NCBI GenBank assembly: GCA_016935735.1
Contig: JAFGQK010000168.1
Location: 1-44,651, forward strand
From: Spirochaetales bacterium
Lineage (GTDB): Bacteria > Spirochaetota > Spirochaetia > SZUA-6 > JAFGRV01
Direction of reading: 5' to 3'
Length of the DNA: 44,651 bases
Positions 26,014 to 33,817 of the stretch are shown here, in pieces. Made by a program: the position numbers and the translations under genes. The notes beneath the pieces were generated by a model. It had not been told where the DNA came from, did no database searches, and saw nothing but the letters and a program-made list of their open reading frames with translations. Positions within the stretch are counted from its first letter, which is position 1. Each line of letters starts with the position of its first letter.

Positions 26014-27846
26014 GTGGAGCGGCAAGGGAATATGCTGATTTTTATTTTTCCGGTTATTCTTTTTTTTATCATGTCATGTGCAGGCACGGATACCCCCGGT
26101 CTTGATTCCGGACAGATATCATCCATGTATATGGAAAATGAATACAGTCTATTAGTAAAAGTAAAGAGTACTGCCCTGGAAGCGAGGAAATGCGAGACTA
26201 TCCCCATAGAAATCGACGGGAATATGCTGAATTTTGAGCTCAAACCTCTTTTCCCAATGGATAAATCCAGGAATTCAAATCACTGGGTTGTTTTACAGTA
26301 TATGCCAAAGGAAAAAGCGATAAAAAAGGAAATTCATCCATGGAGTCTTGCACATACGTTTTTAAAAAAAATAGGAAAAGAATTCCATGAAGAAATTCTC
26401 ACTGTCGAAGCAGATATACATCATCACTGGTATTTTGATGATTTTAGACGTCATCTATTGATGCCTGCTTCGTGTTCCGTAAAAAGTCCTGTTACCTATT
26501 GGCCGTATAGAAGGGAGCTTACCTGGCATCTGAATGACTCTCATTCACAACTGCGGTCTGCAAGGGAATATGTGGCAAACAGCGATTATCTTCCTGTACG
26601 GATAGCCCACCTGGATACGGGTTATGATCCAACGCACATAACCTGTCCAGAAGACCTTATGCGTGTGGATCTTGGATATAATTTTTATGAGGATACTACC
26701 GATGCCCAGGATCCCGGTACCTACAGTATTTTCAATCCCAAAGGTCACGGCACCGGTACCCTGGCTGTTTTGGCAGGGGCGGAAATTGACTGGACACCGC
26801 ATTCAGGTTTCCCCGGGTTTGATGATTACATTGGGGCTGCCGGAACAGCAGATATTGTCCCTGTAAGAATTTATCCGTCGGTTGTTCATTTTAAAACACG
26901 CTATCTGGCACAGGGTATTTATTATGCAATCAATCCCCGGGGAAATCCCGGAAACATCTGCAATGTCGTATCATTAAGTATGGGTGGTGTCGCATCCCAT
27001 GCCTGGGCAGATGCGGTGAATGATGCATATGAAGCAGGGGTGGCGATATTTGCTGCTTCCGGCGACCGGTACGGGAAATCTCCCCCTGCAACCACGGTAT
27101 ATCCTGCCAGATTTCACCGCGTTGTTTCAGTTGTTGGGGTAACAGCCAATGATACTCCCTATTATAAAAAATGCAACTTTTGCAGGCTGCAGGGATCCTT
27201 TGGTCCGGATTGGGTGATGAAGAACGCGATTGCCGCCTATGGAGCGAATATACCATGGGCAGTATATAACTGCAATGACCTTATCAATCTGAATGGGGAA
27301 GGCACCTCCCTTGCAACCTGCCAGGTTGCCGGTGCAGCGGCCCTGTGGCTGCAAATTCACGGGGGAAGTTATGAAAATAACTGGAAAAAGGTGGAAGCTG
27401 TCCGTATCGCGCTTTTTGAGACAGCAAAAAAGGATATCCCGGGAATGACCCTGGAGAAGGTCTATACCTGTTTCGGGAATGGTGTATTACAAGCCATGGA
27501 TGCACTGGATTATGAACCGGATCCGGATATACTGGTAAAACAGCCGGAGGATGCTGTTCATTTTCCTCTTCTTACCCTCCTGCTTGAATATTTTGAATCC
27601 TTTTTTGAAAAGCAAAGGATAGCAAAAAGCCTGCGGGAAAAAATCAGGGCAATGTATGAATTGGAGATGGTACAGCTTCATACAGGAAATACCGCTTTGC
27701 AGGGGATTTTACCGGATCATGAGGCAGAAGCTTCAACAATCAGTAAAGAAACACTTAAAGCGTATATCAATGCCCTGGGTAAATTGAAAAAAGCTTCTGA
27801 TGAATTAAAGGAAGTGATGCAGTACATATATAATGAATTAATATAA
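26014..27846 (+). CDS. Subtilisin-like serine protease lipoprotein (S8 family)
   Basis: Secreted endopeptidase of 610 residues starting at GTG with AGGAGG six bases upstream. Residues 7-22 form a lipoprotein signal ending LFFIMSC (Cys22), so it should be membrane-anchored outside the cytoplasm. The catalytic triad is Asp201 (AHLDTGYDP), His245 (KGHGTGTLAVLAG) and Ser432 (GEGTSLATCQVAG). The oxyanion position, normally Asn in AAGN, reads AASGD, an Asp (residue 351), as in the PC2 convertase. Residues 23-190 are a prodomain-like region and the last 100 residues are helical. The extra cysteines near 387-435 (KKCNFC, NC, TC) may pair. Confidence 0.92.
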   Translation: MERQGNMLIFIFPVILFFIMSCAGTDTPGLDSGQISSMYMENEYSLLVKVKSTALEARKCETIPIEIDGNMLNFELKPLFPMDKSRNSNHWVVLQYMPKEKAIKKEIHPWSLAHTFLKKIGKEFHEEILTVEADIHHHWYFDDFRRHLLMPASCSVKSPVTYWPYRRELTWHLNDSHSQLRSAREYVANSDYLPVRIAHLDTGYDPTHITCPEDLMRVDLGYNFYEDTTDAQDPGTYSIFNPKGHGTGTLAVLAGAEIDWTPHSGFPGFDDYIGAAGTADIVPVRIYPSVVHFKTRYLAQGIYYAINPRGNPGNICNVVSLSMGGVASHAWADAVNDAYEAGVAIFAASGDRYGKSPPATTVYPARFHRVVSVVGVTANDTPYYKKCNFCRLQGSFGPDWVMKNAIAAYGANIPWAVYNCNDLINLNGEGTSLATCQVAGAAALWLQIHGGSYENNWKKVEAVRIALFETAKKDIPGMTLEKVYTCFGNGVLQAMDALDYEPDPDILVKQPEDAVHFPLLTLLLEYFESFFEKQRIAKSLREKIRAMYELEMVQLHTGNTALQGILPDHEAEASTISKETLKAYINALGKLKKASDELKEVMQYIYNELI

Positions 27847-27870
27847 ACCCCGTATTCAGAAAAAAAATAC

Positions 27871-27899
27871 TTGACATTATTCTTAATTTTATTTAATTA
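27871..27899 (+). promoter_or_regulatory. Promoter of metY-metA
   Basis: TTGACA (27871-27876), exactly 17 bp, TAATTA (27894-27899). The start near 27906 gives a leader of about 210 bases that holds two strong hairpins (27940-27990 and 28051-28086). Confidence 0.65.
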
Positions 27900-27939
27900 T
27901 TACTAAATTGATAAGGAAATGATTTGTTTTATATATTGA

Positions 27940-28086
27940 GCCTCTTACAAAAATCCAATAATATTTAAGGAATTTCTGCAAGAGGCTTCGGAATATTTTT
28001 ATTTTATTATACTAAAAGGAAATAAAAATACTCCACTGTTTTTAAGGTTGGTTCTTGCAGTAAATATAGTATTTTTGCAAGAACCT
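27940..28086 (+). promoter_or_regulatory. metY leader with two hairpins
   Basis: Hairpin 1 pairs GCCTCTT with AAGAGGC and continues imperfectly inward (about 27942-27988); it is followed by a T-rich run (ATATTTTTATTTTATT) and so could terminate or attenuate. Hairpin 2 (about 28051-28086) pairs GGTTCTTGCA with TGCAAGAACC, then AAATA with TATTT across a TAG loop. Both share the CTTGC/GCAAG core. I do not recognise a SAM, T-box or other named riboswitch. AAGGAGG precedes the metY ATG. Confidence 0.5.
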
Positions 28087-28118
28087 CTATTAAATTTGAT
28101 TTTACAAGGAGGAAACAT

Positions 28119-29420
28119 ATGTCAGATCAAAAAACATACAAATTTGAAACCCTGGCACTTCATGGAGGCCAATTCAACTGCCAGGATACTGATCCCGTCT
28201 CCTTAAGCAGGGCTGTTCCTGTATACAGGACTTCATCCTATCTTTTTAAGAATGCCCAACATGCAGCAGACCTCTTTGCTCTAAAAGAGACAGGAAATAT
28301 CTACACACGGATTATGAACCCTACCCAGGATATCCTGGAAAAAAGGATGGCTCTTCTGGAAAAGGGGGTTGCCGCACTGGCAGTTTCTTCCGGGACATCG
28401 GCTGTATTCTATTCAATTATCAATATCTGTTCAACTGGTGATGAGATTATCTCTGCTATTAATCTTTATGGCGGTACGTATACAATGTTCAATAGTATAT
28501 TGCCCCAATTCGGTATTTCAGTAAAATTCGTTACACCGGATAACCCTGAAAACTTCAGGCATGCATTAACAGAAAAAACAAAGGCAATCTATATCGAGAC
28601 CATTGGAAATCCTGTACTTGATTTTACCGATATAAAAGCAGTCGCGGATATCGCTCATAATGCAGGGATACCGCTTATTGTTGATTCCACCTTTACTACA
28701 CCGGCCCTGCTTCGTCCCATTGCATACGGGGGTGATATTGTTATTCATTCAATGACAAAATGGCTTGGCGGACATGGAACGGCAATTGGTGGTATTGTCA
28801 TTGATTCGGGAAACTTCAAGTGGGCGAATAATAAAAAATTCCTGTTGTTTAATGAACCGGATGACAGCTATCATGGAATCCGGTGGGCACATGACCTGGG
28901 AGATCTGAATACTGCTGCGTTTATTATTCGGATGCGGCTGGTGGCGTTACGAAATCTCGGTGCCTGTATTTCCCCGGATAATGCCTGGATGTTTTTACAG
29001 GGGATAGAGACCCTGCCCCTCCGTATGGAACGGCATTGTGAAAATGCCATGAACGTTGCCCGGTACCTTTCTTCCCATCCGAAAGTTTCGTGGGTGAGAT
29101 ATCCCGGCCTTGAATCAGACCCTGCCTATCCCGTTGCAAGCAATTATCTGAAAAAGGGATTCGGCGGCATGGTGGTGTTCGGCTTAAAAGAAGGCAAAAA
29201 GGCAGGTGAAGCATTTATTAACCGGGTAAAACTGATATCCCACCTTGCAAATGTCGGGGATGCAAAAAGCCTTGCCCTTCACCCTGCAAGTACAAGCCAT
29301 TCCCAGATCCCGGAAGAAGAACAGCTTAAAGCCGGACTCAAACCGGAATTGGTACGGCTTTCCATAGGGCTTGAGCATATTGACGATATAATTGCCGATC
29401 TAAAACAGGCCCTGGACTGA
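28119..29420 (+). CDS. metY: O-acetylhomoserine sulfhydrylase
   Basis: PLP enzyme of the Cys/Met metabolism family that replaces the acetyl group of O-acetylhomoserine with sulfide to make homocysteine (or with methanethiol to make methionine). Length 433 is typical of MetY, longer than MetB. Visible are TLALHGGQ (11-18), YTRIMNPT (62-69), SGTSAVF, YGGTYTMF, ETIGNPVLD near 160 and the PLP lysine in HSMTKWLGGHG (Lys214). HPASTSH and VRLSIGLEH close the family pattern. A strong AAGGAGG precedes the ATG. Followed 13 bases later by metA, which makes its substrate. Confidence 0.96.
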   Translation: MSDQKTYKFETLALHGGQFNCQDTDPVSLSRAVPVYRTSSYLFKNAQHAADLFALKETGNIYTRIMNPTQDILEKRMALLEKGVAALAVSSGTSAVFYSIINICSTGDEIISAINLYGGTYTMFNSILPQFGISVKFVTPDNPENFRHALTEKTKAIYIETIGNPVLDFTDIKAVADIAHNAGIPLIVDSTFTTPALLRPIAYGGDIVIHSMTKWLGGHGTAIGGIVIDSGNFKWANNKKFLLFNEPDDSYHGIRWAHDLGDLNTAAFIIRMRLVALRNLGACISPDNAWMFLQGIETLPLRMERHCENAMNVARYLSSHPKVSWVRYPGLESDPAYPVASNYLKKGFGGMVVFGLKEGKKAGEAFINRVKLISHLANVGDAKSLALHPASTSHSQIPEEEQLKAGLKPELVRLSIGLEHIDDIIADLKQALD

Positions 29421-29433
29421 TGGGGGATAAAAG

Positions 29434-30324
29434 ATGATTGTCATTCCAAAAGATTATCATATAAAGGAAGCATTGGAAAACTCACAGATACTCTGTATAA
29501 CACAGGAAACAGCCCTTAAAGAGAATATCCGGGCATTACGGATCGGGATATTGAATATTATGCCCCAGGCAGAAACTTATGAGTTCAGTTTACTTCATCC
29601 CCTGGGAAAATCAATCATGCAGATAGAACCAATCTGGATCAGGTTAAAAACCCATACCTATTCAAGCAGTGACCAGGATCACCTGCAAAGTGTGTATGTC
29701 CCTTTTGAACAGGCTATCAGACATAAACACCTTGACGGTTTGATTGTTACCGGTGCCCCGGTAGAGGAAATGCCTTTTGAAGAAGTATCTTACTGGGAGG
29801 AAATTAAACGAATTTTAAAATATGCACGAAACAATATCGCTTCCACCCTCGGGATGTGCTGGGGCGGGCTTGCGATCGCGCGATTCCTTGGAATAGATAA
29901 AATGCCTTTTGAAAGAAAGGTCTTCGGTGTTTTTGAAAACAGGAGTTTAAACAGGCATCACCGTATAACAGGTGACATGGACGATATATTCTTATGTCCC
30001 CACAGCAGCCACTCGGGAATAAGTGACCGGATTCTTGAACTGGAACGGGATAAAGGAGTTGTCAATCTTTTAGCTTATTCCGAAAAAGCAGGATACACGA
30101 TTTTTGAAAGCACGGACCACCGTTTTATTGTTCACCTTGGTCATCCCGAATACGAACCCAGGAGACTTGTAGAGGAATACCAGCGGGATATGAAAAAGGA
30201 GAGAGATGATGTCGATCCCCCGGAAAATCTTGATTTTGAAAAACCGGTAAACCGCTGGCGTGGACACAGAAGCGAGTTTTTTTCTCAATGGATCAAATAT
30301 ATCCATGAAACAACAACATTTTGA
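29434..30324 (+). CDS. metA: Homoserine O-acetyltransferase (MetA type)
   Basis: Acylates homoserine, the first committed step to methionine. The 296-residue protein is of the MetA (HTS) fold: NIMPQAETYEF near 41, DGLIVTGAPVEEMPFEEV near 101, nucleophile Cys142 in STLGMCWGG, and His237/Glu239 in HLGHPEYEP. Residue 111 is Glu; in this family Glu111 has been linked to acetyl-CoA and Gly111 to succinyl-CoA, so acetyl transfer is expected. This fits the neighbouring metY, which uses O-acetylhomoserine. The 13-base gap to metY indicates a single operon. Confidence 0.93.
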   Translation: MIVIPKDYHIKEALENSQILCITQETALKENIRALRIGILNIMPQAETYEFSLLHPLGKSIMQIEPIWIRLKTHTYSSSDQDHLQSVYVPFEQAIRHKHLDGLIVTGAPVEEMPFEEVSYWEEIKRILKYARNNIASTLGMCWGGLAIARFLGIDKMPFERKVFGVFENRSLNRHHRITGDMDDIFLCPHSSHSGISDRILELERDKGVVNLLAYSEKAGYTIFESTDHRFIVHLGHPEYEPRRLVEEYQRDMKKERDDVDPPENLDFEKPVNRWRGHRSEFFSQWIKYIHETTTF

Positions 30325-30363
30325 CACTGGCTATTATGATGATGTGTGGTTGTTTTGTGGTTT

Positions 30364-30906
30364 TTACAGGCGGAATCGCCAGAATGGTGAAAAATGACGA
30401 TCATAAAGAGTAAGTAGCCTGTTTTTCCCTGGTAAATGCTGGACAATTATCCATAATTGTCGTAGATGCTGACGCATTGTTAGGCGTTCTGCTTTGGTAT
30501 CCTTTTTCCACCTTTCAAACATATTTTCCAATTCCTGTAAAACATTCTCTCCATACTCGTCCAGCAAACCCAGAAACACATCCAATAAACCCCTCACAAT
30601 TTGCGCTATACTGAAAGAGTTCAAGTCCTGATGAATCAGTTTCAGCTCTCTATAGAGTTTCCTGGGCAGGTATGCATGTACATGTATCCGTTTTTCCTTC
30701 GGATCAGGAGATACGTACATATAACGGCTCATCCGCTGTTCTCCCCAGTTATGCTCACGTTTTATAACAGGTGCAAGTATTGTAAGAATCTTTACAATAA
30801 TATCCGAAATAGTAACCAATCCCTTAAAAATATACTGTTCCTTAAGACTATTCCTCATACTTTTCGCTATAACAAAATGGAATTCATGCAATTTTGACAA
30901 AACCAT
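30364..30906 (-). CDS. Unknown protein with possible ribbon-helix-helix segment
   Basis: 180 residues, not recognised. The middle (KRIHVHAYLPRKLYRELKLI, then LNSFSIAQIVRGLLDVFLG) has a strand followed by two helices like a ribbon-helix-helix DNA-binding unit. The N-terminus (EFHFVIAKSMRNSLKEQYIF) and the C-terminus (RHFSPFWRFRL) are basic and could bind nucleic acid. AAGGAGG precedes the ATG. It lies alone between metA (convergent) and the TPR lipoprotein gene (divergent). Its target is unknown. Confidence 0.65.
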   Translation of the reverse strand: MVLSKLHEFHFVIAKSMRNSLKEQYIFKGLVTISDIIVKILTILAPVIKREHNWGEQRMSRYMYVSPDPKEKRIHVHAYLPRKLYRELKLIHQDLNSFSIAQIVRGLLDVFLGLLDEYGENVLQELENMFERWKKDTKAERLTMRQHLRQLWIIVQHLPGKNRLLTLYDRHFSPFWRFRL

Positions 30907-31039
30907 ATCATCCTCCTTTTGAAAATAAAGTTCACTATATATAACGCATCGAAGTTTCCTGCTGCATGCATTAAAACCAATTTTTTTTATACAGTTATTT
31001 GTAATGCAATTAAAATTCCATTCCCTTTCCCCCGGGAAA

Positions 31040-31068
31040 TTGCATATTTTTATGTATTATGCTACATT
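31040..31068 (+). promoter_or_regulatory. Possible promoter of the TPR lipoprotein gene
   Basis: TTGCAT (31040-31045), 17 bp, TACATT (31063-31068). An AACCGGTT palindrome follows at 31071-31078, near the expected start. The leader would be about 65 bases, with GGGAGTAAGG as ribosome site. Confidence 0.4.
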
Positions 31069-31138
31069 ATAACCGGTTAAGGAAACCTTATAACAAGAGG
31101 CAGAAATCTCGCTTTAATACAGGGAGTAAGGTAACTAT

Positions 31139-32014
31139 ATGAAACTAAAATATATATTCATTTCTTTTCTATTATTTTTATTTCTTTCATGCCAGGACGG
31201 TGCAACATATATGAACAGCGGATTTATGAAATTTGAAATGGGCGATTATAATGGGGCAATATCGGATTATACAAAAGCAATTAAGATAAATCCGCGGTTT
31301 GCAGAAGCGTATTACAGCCGTGCAATGGCAAGAATACAGACAGGCGATTCTTATGGGGGAATTTCTGATTATACAAAAGCGATTGAAATAAATCCGAAAT
31401 ATAAAGAAGCATATTACAAGCGAGGAATGATAAGAATGCAAACAGGCGACAATGATGGGGCTGTCTCGGATTTTACAAAGGCAATTGAAATTGATCACAA
31501 ATACATAATGGCATTTGTCAATCGCGGTTATGCAAAAATTCAGGCTGGTGACAATGATGGAGCAATTTCGGATTATACCAGGGTAATTGAGATGAATCCC
31601 CAGGCTGTTATGGCATATAATAACCGGGGCATGGCGAAAATAAAAAATGGTGATTACAACGGGGCTATCTCGGATTTTTCAGCCGCAATTCAAATCGATC
31701 CGGAGGATGGAACTGCATATAACAATCGCGGGTATGTAAAGGAACAGATAGGAGATTATGACGGGGCTATTTCGGACTATACAAAAACGATTGAAATAAA
31801 TCCACAGGATGGCAATGCATATAATAACCGGGGCATGGCGAAAATAAAAAATGGTGATTATAACAAAGCTGTTTCGGATTTTACAAAGGCAATTGAAATT
31901 GATCCCGGCCTTGCATCAGCATATTATAATCGTGGATATGCAAAAGAACAGTTGAATGACAACAATGGTGCGGAACAGGATTTTAAAAAAGCCCGGGAAT
32001 TAGGGTATAAATAG
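31139..32014 (+). CDS. TPR-repeat lipoprotein
   Basis: 291 residues: signal peptide with LFLFLSC lipobox (Cys18), then eight consecutive 34-residue TPR units from about residue 20 to the end, each with the pattern A-Y-x-x-R-G-x-A ... G-D-x-x-G-A-I-S-D-Y-T-K-A-I-E-I-N-P. Such arrays bind proteins; membrane-attached ones often assist envelope assembly. Two non-adjacent units are almost identical at the DNA level (44 identical bases, 31613-31656 and 31817-31860, 204 bp apart), showing recent duplication. No partner is evident; the next gene is a lone receiver protein. Confidence 0.88.
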   Translation: MKLKYIFISFLLFLFLSCQDGATYMNSGFMKFEMGDYNGAISDYTKAIKINPRFAEAYYSRAMARIQTGDSYGGISDYTKAIEINPKYKEAYYKRGMIRMQTGDNDGAVSDFTKAIEIDHKYIMAFVNRGYAKIQAGDNDGAISDYTRVIEMNPQAVMAYNNRGMAKIKNGDYNGAISDFSAAIQIDPEDGTAYNNRGYVKEQIGDYDGAISDYTKTIEINPQDGNAYNNRGMAKIKNGDYNKAVSDFTKAIEIDPGLASAYYNRGYAKEQLNDNNGAEQDFKKARELGYK

Positions 32015-32127
32015 GCACATGACATAACAGATTACCCTTTTTAGTATGTTTTATCACTTTCTGGTATTACCACTCTTCATTATATAGTATTTATAACATT
32101 CTATAAGTTTCTATAAGGAGGCGAAAG

Positions 32128-32541
32128 ATGGATAAGTACAGGATACTGGTGGTGGATGATGAAAAGCATGTGCTGGATGTTCTTGAGAATATATGCCATC
32201 ATCATGATGTTACAACAGAAATATCTTCATTAAAAGCAGCAGAAATAATAAAAAAAGAAGAATTCGATATCTTCATTATTGATTACCAGATGCCCGGAAT
32301 AGATGGAATAGAACTGCTTAAGGAAATCAGGAAGAATTATAAGAAGAAACTCTATGTAAGTATTTTAAGTACAGCGTATGGAACGATATATCTTTTCAAG
32401 GAAGAATTAATCCATGGCCTGTTTACTTTCTTTATTGAAAAACCTTTTGAAATTGATGTTGTAAAAAAGGTATTGCAGAAAGCAGTCGTGGAACTGGTGA
32501 AAATAAGGGGAAATGTAAAGAAAAGGAAAACAGATAAATAG
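32128..32541 (+). CDS. Stand-alone response-regulator receiver
   Basis: 137 residues consisting of one CheY-like receiver domain: acidic pair VVDDEKH (residues 9-11), phospho-acceptor Asp in FIIDYQMPG near 51, the Thr/Ser site in ILSTAYG near 80 and the conserved Lys in IEKPFE near 104. No output domain follows, so it must act by binding another protein or in a phosphorelay. AAGGAGGCGAAAG precedes the ATG. The next gene is convergent. No histidine kinase is adjacent; the nearest is at about 37.4 kb. Confidence 0.9.
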   Translation: MDKYRILVVDDEKHVLDVLENICHHHDVTTEISSLKAAEIIKKEEFDIFIIDYQMPGIDGIELLKEIRKNYKKKLYVSILSTAYGTIYLFKEELIHGLFTFFIEKPFEIDVVKKVLQKAVVELVKIRGNVKKRKTDK

Positions 32542-32553
32542 CGAAGTCTTTTC

Positions 32554-33729
32554 CTACTGGTTCTTTTCAACCAGTGCAAAACTGAACTGGGTATACTCTC
32601 CATAAGCATCCAGGACTTCATCATAAGGAAGGTGAATCCGCTGGACACTTATTGAATCAGAAACCCATACACCGTTCCCGTCGAATGAATACGCTGCGAC
32701 AAAATGCCCGACCCAGTTTATATCCGAGTTATACCACTTATACTGAATCATCACCGGTACCCCTTTGGAAAGGAAATGAAAAAAGGTATCAACATCATTG
32801 TACCATGTCATTGTTATATTGTATGCAGCGAGAAAATTCTGTATATGAGTATGTGTCCAGAGATCCTCCCGTGGTTTTCTGATTTTTTTTTCGGCTTCCA
32901 ATAAATCGATTTTCGTTTTATACCTGTATTCCAGAATATGATTCAGAGCAAAGGCAAAACAACCCCTGTGATACTGTTTTGAAACAGGAAATGCATAATC
33001 CGGCTTTATTCCGGGTTTCATACTGCTTTTATTCATACTCGAAAGGGTAAGCCAGAAATCGAACTGTAATCCCGGCCAGTTACTGGAACGGATTATCCGG
33101 GGATATCCTGCATCGGCCCTTCCCGCTTTTATATCATACCGTATATAGCTGTTCCCTTTAAAAAAGTATGCCTTGCCATCCCCTTTATTCACTGCTGCAT
33201 CAATGCCCCCGGTCCAGAGTCCGGGCCAGGCATTCTGAATAAGTTTCGGATACCCGGGATCCGGTTTCATTGATTTTATATCATACCGGATGAATTCATT
33301 TCCTTTAAAAAAATAGGCTTTCCCATTCCCCCAGTTGATTGCTGCATCAATACCATCCGCCCACAAACCAGGCCAATTCCCGGAGATTACTTTCGGATAT
33401 CCCGGATCGGCCCTGTCCGATTTTTCATCATAACGAATATACATAGTTCCTTTAAAGAAATAAATCTTCCCGTTTCCCCGGTTAATCCCTGCATCAATCC
33501 CGTCTATCCAGAGGCCTGGCCATGTTATGTTATCGATTGTCCGCGGGTATCCGATATCCGAAGTTTGCTTCCTTATATCATATTTTATATAAGATCCCGA
33601 TGAAAAGAAAAAGAATTTAGTTTCTTTCCTCCAGCTAATCGCCGTATCGATATCTCTTCCCGGAAGGGTAAAAGGGATACAGAGGATTATAAAAACCAAC
33701 ACTATGAATCTTCGTATACTTGTTTGCAT
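32554..33729 (-). CDS. Secreted hemopexin-repeat protein with C39-like peptidase domain
   Basis: 391 residues from ATG 33729 (MQTSIRRFIVLVFIILCIPF), chosen over the longer 33813 start because it gives a direct signal peptide and has GAGGGAAATA upstream. Four hemopexin-type blades follow (about 27-72, 77-122, 127-172 and 177-222), each with the pattern GIDAAxNxGxGKxYFFKGxxYIRYD and W-P-G-L, enough for one closed propeller. The last 150 residues resemble a C39/papain-like fold with candidate triad Cys257 (RGCFAFALNHIL), His342 (VGHFVAAYSF) and Asp358 (WVSDS). It is probably a protease or amidase that binds a matrix or polymer through the propeller. The peptidase call is by eye. Confidence 0.85.
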   Translation of the reverse strand: MQTSIRRFIVLVFIILCIPFTLPGRDIDTAISWRKETKFFFFSSGSYIKYDIRKQTSDIGYPRTIDNITWPGLWIDGIDAGINRGNGKIYFFKGTMYIRYDEKSDRADPGYPKVISGNWPGLWADGIDAAINWGNGKAYFFKGNEFIRYDIKSMKPDPGYPKLIQNAWPGLWTGGIDAAVNKGDGKAYFFKGNSYIRYDIKAGRADAGYPRIIRSSNWPGLQFDFWLTLSSMNKSSMKPGIKPDYAFPVSKQYHRGCFAFALNHILEYRYKTKIDLLEAEKKIRKPREDLWTHTHIQNFLAAYNITMTWYNDVDTFFHFLSKGVPVMIQYKWYNSDINWVGHFVAAYSFDGNGVWVSDSISVQRIHLPYDEVLDAYGEYTQFSFALVEKNQ

Positions 33730-33817
33730 ATTATTTCCCTCGATGAATATAGCACGTTTCGTTAAAAATATCACGATTATTCCCGGTAAAGATTTAGTAT
33801 TTTCATCATCCATCCAC

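Noticed and set aside
27847..28118. SAM riboswitch or T-box upstream of metY
   Set aside because: The conserved SAM-I core and the T-box TGG-containing motif are absent; only two hairpins sharing CTTGC/GCAAG are present.
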